A DNA stretch of 21,819 nucleotides from Marinobacter sp. (GCA_017643965.1 JAEPMM010000008.1:1-21819), one strand, 5' to 3'. Positions 1 to 7,519 are shown, counted from the first letter of the stretch. A program made the numbers and translations. The notes: a model not told the origin generated them from the letters alone.

Positions 1-891
1 ATTGTCTGCCGCCGCCATGTGCATGGCGTACTCGCCGCTGACCTGATAAACAAATGTGGGTACCTGCAGCTCGTGTTTGACGCGGTACACAATGTCCAGA
101 TAGGGCATGCCCGGCTTGATCATCACCATGTCGGCACCCTCGGCAAGATCCATGGCAACCTCGTGGACCGCCTCATCGCTGTTGGCCGGATCCATCTGAT
201 AGGTCGATTTATTGCCCTTGCCCAGATTGGCGGCGGAACCGACGGCATCACGGAAGGGGCCATAATAGCTCGACGCATACTTGGCAGAATAGGCCAGAAT
301 GCGGGTGTTCACATAGCCCGCCGATTCCAGGGCATCGCGGATGGCACCAACGCGGCCGTCCATCATGTCTGAGGGAGCCACGATATCGGCGCCGGCATCC
401 GCATGGGACAGCGCCTGATTGACCAGCGCTTCAATGGTCACGTCGTTCAGCACATAACCATCATTATCAATAATGCCGTCCTGACCATGGGTGGTGAACG
501 GATCCAGCGCCACATCGGTGATCACACCCAGTTCGGGAACGGCTTTCTTCAATGCGCGCACCGCGCGCTGTGCCAGACCGTCGGAATTCCAGGCGCCCGA
601 ACCGGATACGTTCTTGTCCGCCGCCGGCACCACCGGAAACAGCGCCACCGCCGGAATGCCCAGGTCCACCAACTCTTCCGCGAGCTCGACCAGCAGATCA
701 ATGCTTAACCGCTCAACACCCGGCATCGACGGCACGGCTTCGCGCTTGTCCTGACCTTCCAGCACAAAGACCGGGTAGATCAGGTTGTCTGCGGTCAGTT
801 GATGCTCCCGCACCAGGCGGCGGGAAAAATCATCGGCACGATTACGACGCAGGCGGGCAGCAGGAAAAGCACGACGGACGGGTGAGCGCAT
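1..891 (-). CDS. hemB: Delta-aminolevulinic acid dehydratase (porphobilinogen synthase), C-terminus cut by window edge
   Basis: Condenses two 5-aminolevulinate molecules to porphobilinogen in cytoplasmic tetrapyrrole (heme) synthesis. The reading frame is open for 297 codons and runs off base 1, so roughly the last 40 residues of a usual ~335-residue enzyme are missing. The two active-site lysines are visible: K204 in YSAKYASSYYGP and K259 in MIKPGMPY. The metal loop reads DPFTTHGQDG (residues 130-139), with Asp where zinc enzymes such as E. coli's have Cys; this is the Mg-type loop of the Pseudomonas enzyme. The ATG at 891 follows a strong AGGAGGTG ribosome site at correct spacing. The lipase foldase lies upstream on the same strand, 154 bp away. 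Identification is very secure. Confidence 0.97.
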   Translation of the reverse strand, partial: MRSPVRRAFPAARLRRNRADDFSRRLVREHQLTADNLIYPVFVLEGQDKREAVPSMPGVERLSIDLLVELAEELVDLGIPAVALFPVVPAADKNVSGSGAWNSDGLAQRAVRALKKAVPELGVITDVALDPFTTHGQDGIIDNDGYVLNDVTIEALVNQALSHADAGADIVAPSDMMDGRVGAIRDALESAGYVNTRILAYSAKYASSYYGPFRDAVGSAANLGKGNKSTYQMDPANSDEAVHEVAMDLAEGADMVMIKPGMPYLDIVYRVKHELQVPTFVYQVSGEYAMHMAAADN

Positions 892-1045
892 ATAACACCT
901 CCTGGGGCGGGTCAGATTTGTGGCCGACCGGGCATCGCCGGTCAACAGCACTTTCATCATACACGCCCACGCCGCCGGGAGGCACGCGACCGCCGGTAAT
1001 GGCCCCGATAGCGCCAGATCGTAACCGGGGGATATGACAGCTCGG

Positions 1046-2062
1046 TTACCGCAGGGAATCCAGGGCCTCTGCCCGCAATTGCTCGGCGCCATCGAAGTGA
1101 CGCTCCCGCAGCGCGTGGAGCGCGGCGTCCCGCTCCGGACCGGCCAGACCGGCATCAATCAGTTCTCGGCGGGCCGCGCTGTAGGCCTGCCAGCGCCGGC
1201 TCCAGTCACGCTGGCGGACTTCCACTTCCTCAAGCCGCGCAGCGATCTCGGCGCCGAAGGTGCCCTCACGCCAGGCAGCCAGCGCTTCAGGATCATTGGC
1301 CAGCGCCTGCCGGGCCTGCTCGTAATCGGCAAACTGCCGGGTTTCCTGGCGGGCACGGCGCACCGGCTCAGGCAATGCCCGCTCAGCACGGGCCAGTGCC
1401 TCTGCGCGCTCTGCATCGCTGAGCGTCTGATTGCGGGCAATACGGCGCTGGCTCAGCTGGAAACGATCCAGCGCTTCCTCACTGGCAAAAAACGCCTCGG
1501 CTACGTCTGCGGCCAGCCAGGTTCGGCGCAACCCATGAATTTCCTCCATCCGCCGTGCCATTTCCTCCGGGCCCGGATCGGAGGGCTCGCCGTACGAAGC
1601 TTCCAGATCCCCGAGAGCGAGCTTGTAATCCAGGTAATCGCCGAGAATGCCCAGGGCCTCGCTGCGAGCGGGGTTATCAAGCTGGCCCAGCTGTTGCTCA
1701 ATCCGCGCCACCAGTGTTGGCAGAGACTCCTCACCCAGAGCAGAGAGGTAGTACTCGAACAGCTGCCGCAGGTGTGGTGTGGGTATCAGGCTGCCGTTAC
1801 TGTCCAGCTGTACCCATCCCGAGGGCACCGATGTGCCGGCGAGGGAAGCGGGCAGAGTGTCGGGAATCTCCGTAGCCGCAGTGAGCCCCACCCAGGGTGC
1901 GGCTTGCTCTCGAGCGCCGGGCACCGCTCTGTCTACCGCACCGGCGGGGGCGTCCCCTGCGACCGGCGATTTTGACCCGGGTGATTGATTTATCAGCCAA
2001 AAACCGGCGAGGACTGCTATGATCACCAGCAAACCCGTTGCCAGCCACAATGAGACTTTCAT
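1046..2062 (-). CDS. lifO: Lipase-specific foldase / lipase secretion chaperone (Lif family)
   Basis: Predicted inner-membrane-anchored steric chaperone that folds a secreted class I lipase in the periplasm before type II secretion. Residues 5-24 form one N-terminal hydrophobic anchor, followed by a Pro/Ala/Gly-rich linker to about residue 65. The SLAGT segment near residues 73-77 and RQLFEYYLSALGE (residues 99-111) match the family signature RxxFDYxLSAxGE, with Glu for Asp at one position. The rest is charged and helix-rich, as in the extended Lif scaffold. Its 338 residues are normal for the family. The start is the ATG just before the hydrophobic anchor. Lif genes usually sit immediately downstream of their lipase gene, but here the upstream neighbour is a SutA-like gene and no lipase is in view. 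The family call is secure; the partner lipase is unknown. Confidence 0.9.
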   Translation of the reverse strand: MKVSLWLATGLLVIIAVLAGFWLINQSPGSKSPVAGDAPAGAVDRAVPGAREQAAPWVGLTAATEIPDTLPASLAGTSVPSGWVQLDSNGSLIPTPHLRQLFEYYLSALGEESLPTLVARIEQQLGQLDNPARSEALGILGDYLDYKLALGDLEASYGEPSDPGPEEMARRMEEIHGLRRTWLAADVAEAFFASEEALDRFQLSQRRIARNQTLSDAERAEALARAERALPEPVRRARQETRQFADYEQARQALANDPEALAAWREGTFGAEIAARLEEVEVRQRDWSRRWQAYSAARRELIDAGLAGPERDAALHALRERHFDGAEQLRAEALDSLR

Positions 2063-2083
2063 AATCTTCAGGTTCTTGTTGGG

Positions 2084-2117
2084 ATTATAAAAATGCAGTC
2101 CGCCGGCAAAGCCGGCG
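2084..2117 (-). promoter_or_regulatory. Candidate lifO promoter with GC hairpin just upstream
   Basis: On the minus strand a TATAAT hexamer (2084-2089) lies about 20 nt before the lifO ATG. Directly upstream is a perfect GC-rich hairpin (arms CGCCGGC and GCCGGCG around TTT, 2101-2117), followed after six bases by a T run. The hairpin overlaps where a -35 box would be (TTTGCC at 15 bp spacing), so it could be a second weak terminator protecting lifO from sutA readthrough, or part of the promoter. No strong -35 is seen. Confidence 0.4.
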
Positions 2118-2168
2118 TCCGAGGAAAGCAGAATAGACCAATGTTCCAGGGCTCGCTGAGACAGCGTT

Positions 2169-2202
2169 CAAAAACCGGCCCGCTCCGCACGGAGGCGGGC
2201 CC
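2169..2202 (-). terminator. Rho-independent terminator of the SutA-like gene
   Basis: On the minus strand, starting about seven bases after the SutA-like stop codon, there is a GC-rich stem (GGCCCGCCTCCG pairing with CGGAGCGGGCC, one bulged C, TG loop) followed by GGTTTTTG. Stem plus T tract is the classical intrinsic terminator shape. It separates the SutA-like gene from lifO. Confidence 0.8.
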
Positions 2203-2208
2203 AATAGA

Positions 2209-2445
2209 TCAGAGTGACCGGTTGTTGAAACCAACCTCCACCTTGCGGGAAGGGTCGGACCGGAAGGTTGTGTCCACTTCCTGGATTTTTCCACCCTGGC
2301 TCAGAAATGCTTCGATGTCCGCCTGCAACTGTGCACGAATCCGGGCACGGCCAGCGACCGAGTGGTTATCCTCGTTGTCACTGCTCCAGCTTCCGGATTG
2401 CTCCAGATTGCTTTCGTCGAATTCACTCACGGCCTTAATCTCCAT
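2209..2445 (-). CDS. SutA-like small RNA polymerase-binding regulator
   Basis: 78-residue acidic protein with a low-complexity N-terminus rich in Ser, Asp, Glu and Asn (residues 8-30), a short helical stretch (about 33-48) and a basic C-terminal tail. The segment FLSQGGKIQEV (residues 47-57), followed by DP and a Lys/Arg-containing tail, matches the conserved part of Pseudomonas SutA as I recall it (FLSRGGKVQEV then DPPKK). SutA binds RNA polymerase and promotes transcription, notably of rRNA, during slow growth. The ATG at 2445 is preferred over an in-frame TTG twelve bases upstream; neither has a strong ribosome site. It is shorter at the N-terminus than Pseudomonas SutA (about 105 residues). 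It has its own terminator and is divergent from the TetR gene. The family call rests on memory of one motif. Confidence 0.68.
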   Translation of the reverse strand: MEIKAVSEFDESNLEQSGSWSSDNEDNHSVAGRARIRAQLQADIEAFLSQGGKIQEVDTTFRSDPSRKVEVGFNNRSL

Positions 2446-2536
2446 CAACGAAAACAAAACACCGAGCGCACCAAACCCGGCGCGGGCAGGCCGCTCTGTC
2501 TCGGCGACACCGGGCCTTCCGGATCACCTTGGCGTC

Positions 2537-2542
2537 TTTATA
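2537..2542 (-). promoter_or_regulatory. Candidate -10 element for the SutA-like gene
   Basis: TATAAA on the minus strand, within GATTATAAAG, about 90 bases upstream of the SutA-like start. The -35 region is weak. Bases 2541-2680 are markedly AT-rich compared with the flanks, which suits a divergent promoter region shared with the TetR gene. Confidence 0.4.
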
Positions 2543-2659
2543 ATCTGCTTTTTCGAGCAACGCTATTTCAGATCAACGACTTTTTTGTAATTTTTTGTAA
2601 ATCAAAATAAGATGTTGAAATACAAATATAAAATTGTTCATTCGCCAACCCCTGTCAGG

Positions 2660-2689
2660 TTGACAAAAAGAATGAATAGTGATTCACTA
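2660..2689 (+). promoter_or_regulatory. TetR-aidB promoter with overlapping palindromic operator
   Basis: A consensus -35 TTGACA lies at 2660-2665. The -10 region 17 bp downstream (TTCACT, 2683-2688) is poor. It is overlapped by a perfect 13-bp palindrome TAGTGATTCACTA (2677-2689), whose outer flanks TGAA and TTCA are also symmetric apart from one extra C. Its position between the -35 box and the TetR ribosome site is what an autoregulatory TetR operator would show. The regulator assignment is inference. Confidence 0.6.
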
Positions 2690-2705
2690 CTTCAAAGGAG
2701 CCGGC

Positions 2706-3350
2706 ATGGCTTACCGGGAAACGGAAAAGATGCGCAAACGCAAGGCGGAAGCCCGTCAGCGCATCCTGACTTGCGCCTACCAGTGCGTGGCTGACAGCGG
2801 ATTCCGCAGCGCCAGAGTGACCACCATCGCCACTCAGGCGGGCGTGGCAACCGGAACCATCTACCGCCATTTCGAGTCCAAAGAGGACCTGTTTGCGGAG
2901 ATCTTCCGGCTGGCCACCCAGCGGGAGGTGGACAAGGTAGCGGAAGCCCTGGCCACCCAAGGTGACGCCACCGCCCGGCTGGAGGCTGCGCTGCGCCAAT
3001 TTGCAGAGAGGGCACTGCGGGGGCCGGTTATGGCCTGGTCGCTGATCGCCGAGCCGGTCGACCCGAAGGTGGAAGTAGAGCGACTGAAATACCGCAAGGC
3101 CTACGCCGAGCTGTTCGAGCAAGCCATCAGCGAAGGCATGGAGGAAGGCTGCATTCCGCAGCAGGACGCCGGCCAGAGCAGCACTTGCCTGGTGGGTGCC
3201 ATTGCCGAAAGCCTGGTCGGACCCTTGTCACCGGTGCAAAACGACGCCCGACAGGAACCGGAAAACGAACCTGAAAACGACAACAACGATCCGCTGGTCA
3301 ACGCCATCTTACGATTCTGCATGCAGGGGCTGACTGGCACCAGGAGGTAA
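2706..3350 (+). CDS. TetR/AcrR-family transcriptional regulator, likely controls aidB
   Basis: 214-residue one-component regulator. The N-terminal helix-turn-helix spans about residues 15-60 (RQRILTCAYQCVADSGF, then VTTIATQAGVATGTIYRHF, then KEDLFAEIF), the standard TetR signature. The rest is a helical ligand and dimer domain with no recognisable specificity, ending in an acidic, Asn-rich tail (about residues 180-200). The ATG at 2706 follows AAAGGAG at five-base spacing, so an in-frame GTG at 2679 is not needed and would lie inside the operator. The stop codon is one base before the aidB ATG, and the aidB ribosome site AGGAGG lies inside this gene, so the two are translationally coupled. 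The likely role is an acyl-CoA- or alkylation-responsive repressor of itself and aidB. Confidence 0.9.
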   Translation: MAYRETEKMRKRKAEARQRILTCAYQCVADSGFRSARVTTIATQAGVATGTIYRHFESKEDLFAEIFRLATQREVDKVAEALATQGDATARLEAALRQFAERALRGPVMAWSLIAEPVDPKVEVERLKYRKAYAELFEQAISEGMEEGCIPQQDAGQSSTCLVGAIAESLVGPLSPVQNDARQEPENEPENDNNDPLVNAILRFCMQGLTGTRR

Positions 3351-3351
3351 C

Positions 3352-5061
3352 ATGAACGCCCGCCAGCCCGTATCACCCATCGCGGCCGATGACACATCCG
3401 AACCGCAGGACCGCTATCTGGCCCAGACCCACGACGTGGTCAACCAACCGCCCGCCCTGGAAGACTACAACCTGTACGAACAGGATCAGGCGCTGCAGGA
3501 AGCGGTGATGCGGGAAGGCGGGCCGGACGCCACCAACGGCCTGGCGGCCTTCGGCGCCCTCGCCGGGGCTCGCGAAACCATCGAACTGGGCTTCCGCGCC
3601 AACGAGAACAAACCGGTGTTCAACACTCACGACCGTTTCGGACATCGTATCGACCAGGTGGATTTCCATCCCGCCTATCACCAGCTGATGCACATCGCCA
3701 TGGAACACGGCCTGCACAGCAGCCCCTGGACCCACCCCGGTGCCGGTGCCCACGTCAACCGCGCGGCCAAGTACTACATGCACTCCCAGGTGGAAGCGGC
3801 CCACTGCTGCCCCATCACCATGACCTTCGCCGCCATCCCGTCGATCCGCAAACAGCCGGAACTGGCGGCTTTGTGGGAAGATCGCATCCTTGCCAATGGG
3901 TACGACCCCCGCAACTTGCCCGACGGCCAGAAAAGCTCGGTGACCATCGGCATGGCGATGACCGAAAAGCAGGGCGGCAGCGACGTGCGCGCCAACAGCA
4001 CCCGGGCCTACCCGGTGGGCGCCGAAGGTCCCGGCCAGCCCTATGAACTGGTCGGCCATAAATGGTTCGTCTCCGCCCCCATGTGTGACGCCTTCCTGGT
4101 GCTGGCCCAGGCCACCAACGGCCTGTCCTGCTTCCTGATGCCGCGCTGGCGCCCGGACGGCAGCAAGAACCCGTGGCAAATCCAGCGCCTGAAAAACAAG
4201 ATGGGCAACGTCGCCAACGCCTCCAGCGAAGCCGAACTGCGCGGCGCCCTGGCGTGGATGGTCGGCGATGAAGGCCGCGGCGTACCCACCATCATCGAAA
4301 TGGTGGCGATGACCCGTTTCGACTGCATGATCGGCAGCGCCGCCGGCATGCGCCAGGCCGTGGCCCAGGCCACCCACCACTGTCGCCACCGCAACGCCTT
4401 CGGCCACCGCCTCAGCGAACAGCCGTTGATGCAGAACGTACTGGCCGACCTGGCGCTGGAAAGCGAAGCCGCACTGGCCTACACCCTGCGCATCGCCCGC
4501 GCGCTGGACAACCAGCACCTGGAACACGAACGCCTGCTGGCACGCCTGGCCACCCCGGTGGGCAAATACTGGATCTGCAAACGCGCTCCCAACCACGCCT
4601 ACGAGGCCATGGAATGCATCGGCGGCAGCGGTGTAATGGAAGACTGCATCATGCCGCGGCTGTTCCGCGAATCCCCGGTCAACGCCATCTGGGAAGGCAG
4701 CGGCAACGTCCAGTGCCTGGACACCCTGCGCGCCATCCAGAAAGAACCGGACACCCTCGAGGCCTTCTTCCGCGAAGTGGCCGAGGCCCGCGGCAGCGAT
4801 GACCGCTTCGACCGCTTCGTGGCCGAACTGCAGAACGACTTCGCCGACATCAGCGACTTCCAGTACCGCGCCCGCAACCTCGTCGACCGCCTGGCCCTGG
4901 CCCTGCAGGCCAGCCTGCTGCTGCGCGGCTCCGACCCGGCCGTGGCCGACGCCTTCTGCGCCGCGCGCCTGCAGTCCGGCGGCGGCCTGAACTATGGCAA
5001 CTTGCCCTCCGGCACCGACGCCGCGGCCATTATCAAACGGGCCACGCCTGTAGTAGGCTGA
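3352..5061 (+). CDS. aidB: AidB-type acyl-CoA dehydrogenase (alkylation-response family)
   Basis: 569-residue FAD flavoprotein of the acyl-CoA dehydrogenase superfamily, AidB subfamily. E. coli AidB is induced by alkylating agents, binds DNA and protects against alkylation damage; its enzymatic role is unsettled. AidB landmarks are present: CPITMTFAAIPSI, MTEKQGGSD (residues 203-211, flavin contact), LVGHKWFVSAP, GLSCFLMPR, MTRFDC, and WEGSGN (447-452), whose Glu448 aligns with the Glu425 region of E. coli AidB. There is an N-terminal extension of about 25 residues relative to E. coli. The start is set by AGGAGG four bases upstream. In E. coli aidB belongs to the Ada regulon; here it is co-transcribed with a TetR gene, suggesting different control. 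A covarying hairpin repeat lies 68 bp after the stop. Confidence 0.94.
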   Translation: MNARQPVSPIAADDTSEPQDRYLAQTHDVVNQPPALEDYNLYEQDQALQEAVMREGGPDATNGLAAFGALAGARETIELGFRANENKPVFNTHDRFGHRIDQVDFHPAYHQLMHIAMEHGLHSSPWTHPGAGAHVNRAAKYYMHSQVEAAHCCPITMTFAAIPSIRKQPELAALWEDRILANGYDPRNLPDGQKSSVTIGMAMTEKQGGSDVRANSTRAYPVGAEGPGQPYELVGHKWFVSAPMCDAFLVLAQATNGLSCFLMPRWRPDGSKNPWQIQRLKNKMGNVANASSEAELRGALAWMVGDEGRGVPTIIEMVAMTRFDCMIGSAAGMRQAVAQATHHCRHRNAFGHRLSEQPLMQNVLADLALESEAALAYTLRIARALDNQHLEHERLLARLATPVGKYWICKRAPNHAYEAMECIGGSGVMEDCIMPRLFRESPVNAIWEGSGNVQCLDTLRAIQKEPDTLEAFFREVAEARGSDDRFDRFVAELQNDFADISDFQYRARNLVDRLALALQASLLLRGSDPAVADAFCAARLQSGGGLNYGNLPSGTDAAAIIKRATPVVG

Positions 5062-5128
5062 AGCTCAAATGATCAGGATAGCCGAAGCCTGACTGAACCC
5101 GATGCCACCTGAGAAGTTGGAGAGCTGT

Positions 5129-5223
5129 CGGGGGCAGGGCTCCCAAAACCCTGCGGAGCCATGGATGGCGGAGCGGAGCGTACAGGGATGTATTCACAGC
5201 GTGTTTTGGAAGCCCTGCCCCCG
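5129..5223 (+). repeat. Covarying long-hairpin repeat, copy 1
   Basis: Arms 5129-5149 and 5203-5223 are inverted complements over 21 positions with one mismatch (C5142 opposite A5210). The loop is 53 nt and contains CCCTGCGGAGCCATGGATGG and ACAGGGATGTATTCACAG. The loop is almost identical to the reverse complement of copy 2 (7520-7628), while the outer arm sequences differ. It lies between aidB and the DUF503 gene, both plus strand, ending about 30 bp before the DUF503 ATG. There is no T tract after the stem, so it is not a classical terminator. Confidence 0.9.
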
Positions 5224-5252
5224 GCGGCTCCCGCACCGAAGCCGAACCAAAC

Positions 5253-5591
5253 ATGTCAGAAGCACTCAGAAAACTGCTCAGCCAGTCTGGCCCATCGCCG
5301 GTGATCACCCCCCACGTGGGCGTACTCACCCTGCACTTCCAGCTCTACGGCTGCGAAGACCTCAAGGCCAAACGCAAAGTCTTCACCGCCCTGAAAGCCG
5401 TCTGGGGCCGCGAACCCGACCTGGCAGTGGCCGAGACCGCCGACCAGGACGCCCTCGACTGCGCCACCTGGACCATCGCCGCCCTGGGCAGCTCGACGCA
5501 GCAGATCACCCAGCGCCTCGACCAGGTCGAAAAAGCCATCCAGGAACGGGTGGATGCTGCCATACTGGACGTACACCGGGAGATTCTCTGA
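5253..5591 (+). CDS. DUF503 family protein (YlxP-like)
   Basis: 112-residue small cytoplasmic protein. Residues about 21-95 match the DUF503 pattern: HVGVLTLHFQLYGCEDLKAKR (compare GVLRLELHIPGAHSLKEKR), then LKAVWGREPDLAVAETADQDALDCATWTIAALGSS, then a C-terminal helix. The molecular function of DUF503 is not established; in Firmicutes ylxP lies near rbfA and infB. The N-terminal ~18 residues are an extension of the usual core. The ATG at 5253 has no good ribosome site (CCGAACCAAAC precedes it), and the repeat hairpin ends only 29 bases upstream, so expression may be weak or leaderless. It lies downstream of aidB but is separated by the repeat, so co-transcription is uncertain. Confidence 0.82.
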   Translation: MSEALRKLLSQSGPSPVITPHVGVLTLHFQLYGCEDLKAKRKVFTALKAVWGREPDLAVAETADQDALDCATWTIAALGSSTQQITQRLDQVEKAIQERVDAAILDVHREIL

Positions 5592-5632
5592 GTGCGCCTG
5601 GAGGCCCTGTAGCCTAACCACCCACCAGGTCG

Positions 5633-5638
5633 TATACT
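5633..5638 (+). promoter_or_regulatory. Candidate -10 box of the panP leader
   Basis: TATACT within GTCGTATACTACG matches five of six positions of the sigma-70 -10 consensus. The -35 region about 17 bp upstream (TAGCCT) is poor. If used, transcription would start near 5645 and give a leader of about 140 nt before panP. Confidence 0.4.
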
Positions 5639-5644
5639 ACGCGT

Positions 5645-5786
5645 CCTTTGACAGGGTGCCGAAAGGCTGGCTCAGGGGCCACAAGGGAGGCCAGAGCGCC
5701 CGGAGGACAACGGGCAAGACGATTTCTTCACCGTCGGATGTAGCAGTCCGGCTGTATCCGCCAGGCATCCGGAACCTGCCAGGCGG
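5645..5786 (+). promoter_or_regulatory. Structured 5' leader of panP, possible cis-regulatory RNA
   Basis: This non-coding stretch can form several consecutive stems: GCC-GAAA-GGC (5658-5667); GCCCG / CGGGC with an eight-base loop (about 5698-5715); GACG / CGTC (about 5718-5735); GGAT / ATCC (about 5736-5759, sharing its last bases with the next stem); and finally CCGCCAGGCA (5758-5767) pairing with TGCCAGGCGG (5777-5786) with one A-A mismatch. The last stem ends on the base before the panP ATG and buries the only purine-rich ribosome-like sequence (AGGCGG). I do not recognise a known riboswitch class. Regulation is inferred from structure only. Confidence 0.45.
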
Positions 5787-7496
5787 ATGACCACCGATGA
5801 AAAGTGTGTGTCGCGTATGACCGGAAAGAAAAAATCCGCCCAGGCCTCGGTTGAGGCAATGTATCGGGTCTTCACGGTGCCAGAGGCGCCGGAATCGACC
5901 CTGAGCCGGATTGACCAGAACATATCCCGCAACCTCGCCGGCTTCCTGCAGGAACACATCGTCGCGGTCGAGCGGGACCTGTCAGAAGTCGAAAAGGACT
6001 TCTCCGACTACGCCATTCCCGAAAAGCCCGTGTTCGTCTCCGAGCAGGCCCAGTTCCTGCTGGACAAGCTGGTGGCCAACTCGGTTCACACCGCCTCCCC
6101 CAGCTTCATCGGTCACATGACCTCAGCGCTGCCCTATTTCATGCTGCCGCTGTCCAAGATCATGATTGCCCTCAACCAGAACCTGGTGAAGACCGAAACC
6201 TCCAAGGCGTTCACCCCCATGGAGCGCCAGGTACTCGGCATGATTCACCGGCTGGTGTACGGCCAGGACGGTGCCTTTTACCGCAAGTGGATGCACAACC
6301 CCCGCTACGCCCTGGGCGCCATGTGCTCCGGCGGTACCGTGGCCAACCTGACCGCGCTTTGGGTTGCCCGCAACCGCGCGTTCCCGGCCGAGGGCAACTT
6401 CCGCGGCATCCATGAAGAGGGCCTGTTCCGGGCACTGCGCTATTACGGCCACGAGGGCGCCGCCATCCTGGTGTCCCGCCGCGGTCACTACTCCCTGCGC
6501 AAGGCCGCCGATGTGCTTGGCCTGGGCCGCGAGTTCCTGGTGCCGGTGGACACCGACGACGACAACCGCATCAACACCGACGCGCTGCGGGACAAATGCC
6601 TCGAACTGCAGAAACAGAAGATCAAGGTCATGGCCATCTGCGGCATCGCCGGCACCACCGAAACCGGCAACGTCGACCCGCTGGACGCCATGGCCGACAT
6701 CGCCCGGGAATTTGGCGCCCATTTCCATGTCGACGCCGCCTGGGGCGGCCCCACCCTGTTCTCCCGCGCCCACCGTGGTCTGCTGCGGGGCATCGAACAG
6801 GCGGATTCGGTCACCTTCGACGCCCACAAACAACTTTATGTGCCCATGGGCGTGGGGCTGGTGGTGTTCCGTGACCCCAGCCTTGCCAGTGCCGTCGAGC
6901 ACCATGCCCAGTACATCATCCGTAAGGGCTCGCGGGATCTCGGCAGCACCACCCTGGAGGGCTCGCGCCCCGGCATGTCGATGCTGATCCACTCGGGGCT
7001 GAAAATCCTGGCACGGGAAGGCTACGAAATCCTCATCGACCAAGGCATCGACAAGGCCCAGACGTTCGCCGGGCTGATCGACGCCCATCCGGATTTCGAG
7101 CTGGTGACCAAACCGGAACTGAACATTCTGACCTACCGCTACTGCCCGCCCGAGGTGCAGCAGGCGCTGGCGCTGGCCGATGAACTGCAGGCGGAAAAAC
7201 TCAACGCCTGCCTCAACCGCATTACCAAGTTCATCCAGAAAACCCAGCGGGAGCGGGGCAAGGCGTTCGTCTCGCGGACCCGACTGGAGCCGGCCCGTTA
7301 TTTCCACTTCCCCTGCATCGTGTTCCGGGTGGTGCTGGCCAATCCGCTGACCACGCGGGAGATCCTCGAGGATATTCTGGCGGAACAGCGGGAGCTGGCG
7401 ATGACCGAGGAAGGGATTCAGGACGAGATTTCAATTCTGCATCAGATGGCGGATGCGGTGCTTAAGCAGCGTGAGCTTGGCGTGCGACAGGCCTGA
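5787..7496 (+). CDS. panP: PLP-dependent aspartate 1-decarboxylase (PanP-type)
   Basis: Group II pyridoxal-phosphate decarboxylase of the glutamate decarboxylase fold; the PanP subfamily makes beta-alanine from aspartate for pantothenate and CoA where pyruvoyl PanD is absent. Visible: MCSGGTVANLTALWVARN (PLP phosphate region), RRGHYSLRKAADVLG with ring-stacking H234, HVDAAWGG with D316 (pyridine nitrogen), and FDAHKQLYVPMG with Schiff-base K348. The whole chain (GHMTSALPYF, FTPMERQVLGMIHRLVYG) follows PanP rather than GadB. The start is uncertain: the ATG at 5787 follows a hairpin immediately, while the in-frame ATG at 5817 (MTGKKKSAQASVEAMYRVF) gives 559 residues and resembles the N-terminus I expect for this family. 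It is monocistronic by layout, and a hairpin repeat follows it. The family call is secure; substrate assignment is by family. Confidence 0.88.
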   Translation: MTTDEKCVSRMTGKKKSAQASVEAMYRVFTVPEAPESTLSRIDQNISRNLAGFLQEHIVAVERDLSEVEKDFSDYAIPEKPVFVSEQAQFLLDKLVANSVHTASPSFIGHMTSALPYFMLPLSKIMIALNQNLVKTETSKAFTPMERQVLGMIHRLVYGQDGAFYRKWMHNPRYALGAMCSGGTVANLTALWVARNRAFPAEGNFRGIHEEGLFRALRYYGHEGAAILVSRRGHYSLRKAADVLGLGREFLVPVDTDDDNRINTDALRDKCLELQKQKIKVMAICGIAGTTETGNVDPLDAMADIAREFGAHFHVDAAWGGPTLFSRAHRGLLRGIEQADSVTFDAHKQLYVPMGVGLVVFRDPSLASAVEHHAQYIIRKGSRDLGSTTLEGSRPGMSMLIHSGLKILAREGYEILIDQGIDKAQTFAGLIDAHPDFELVTKPELNILTYRYCPPEVQQALALADELQAEKLNACLNRITKFIQKTQRERGKAFVSRTRLEPARYFHFPCIVFRVVLANPLTTREILEDILAEQRELAMTEEGIQDEISILHQMADAVLKQRELGVRQA

Positions 7497-7519
7497 CTTT
7501 TGTTCAGTGATCGGGCTCC

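Noticed and set aside
892..1045. Promoter for hemB in the 154-bp gap
   Set aside because: A TATGAT-like box (956-961) and a TTGACC (940-945) are seen on the minus strand, but neither has a partner at proper spacing, so no promoter is called. GTAACCG / CGGTTAC (1021-1049) after lifO has too long a loop and no T tract to be called a terminator.
3373..4596. 407-codon open frame on the minus strand opposite aidB
   Set aside because: High-GC antisense shadow: rich in Gly, His, Val and Ala with no domain, inside a clearly real gene.
6123..7307. 394-codon open frame opposite panP
   Set aside because: Same shadow composition; the plus strand has catalytic residues of a known family.
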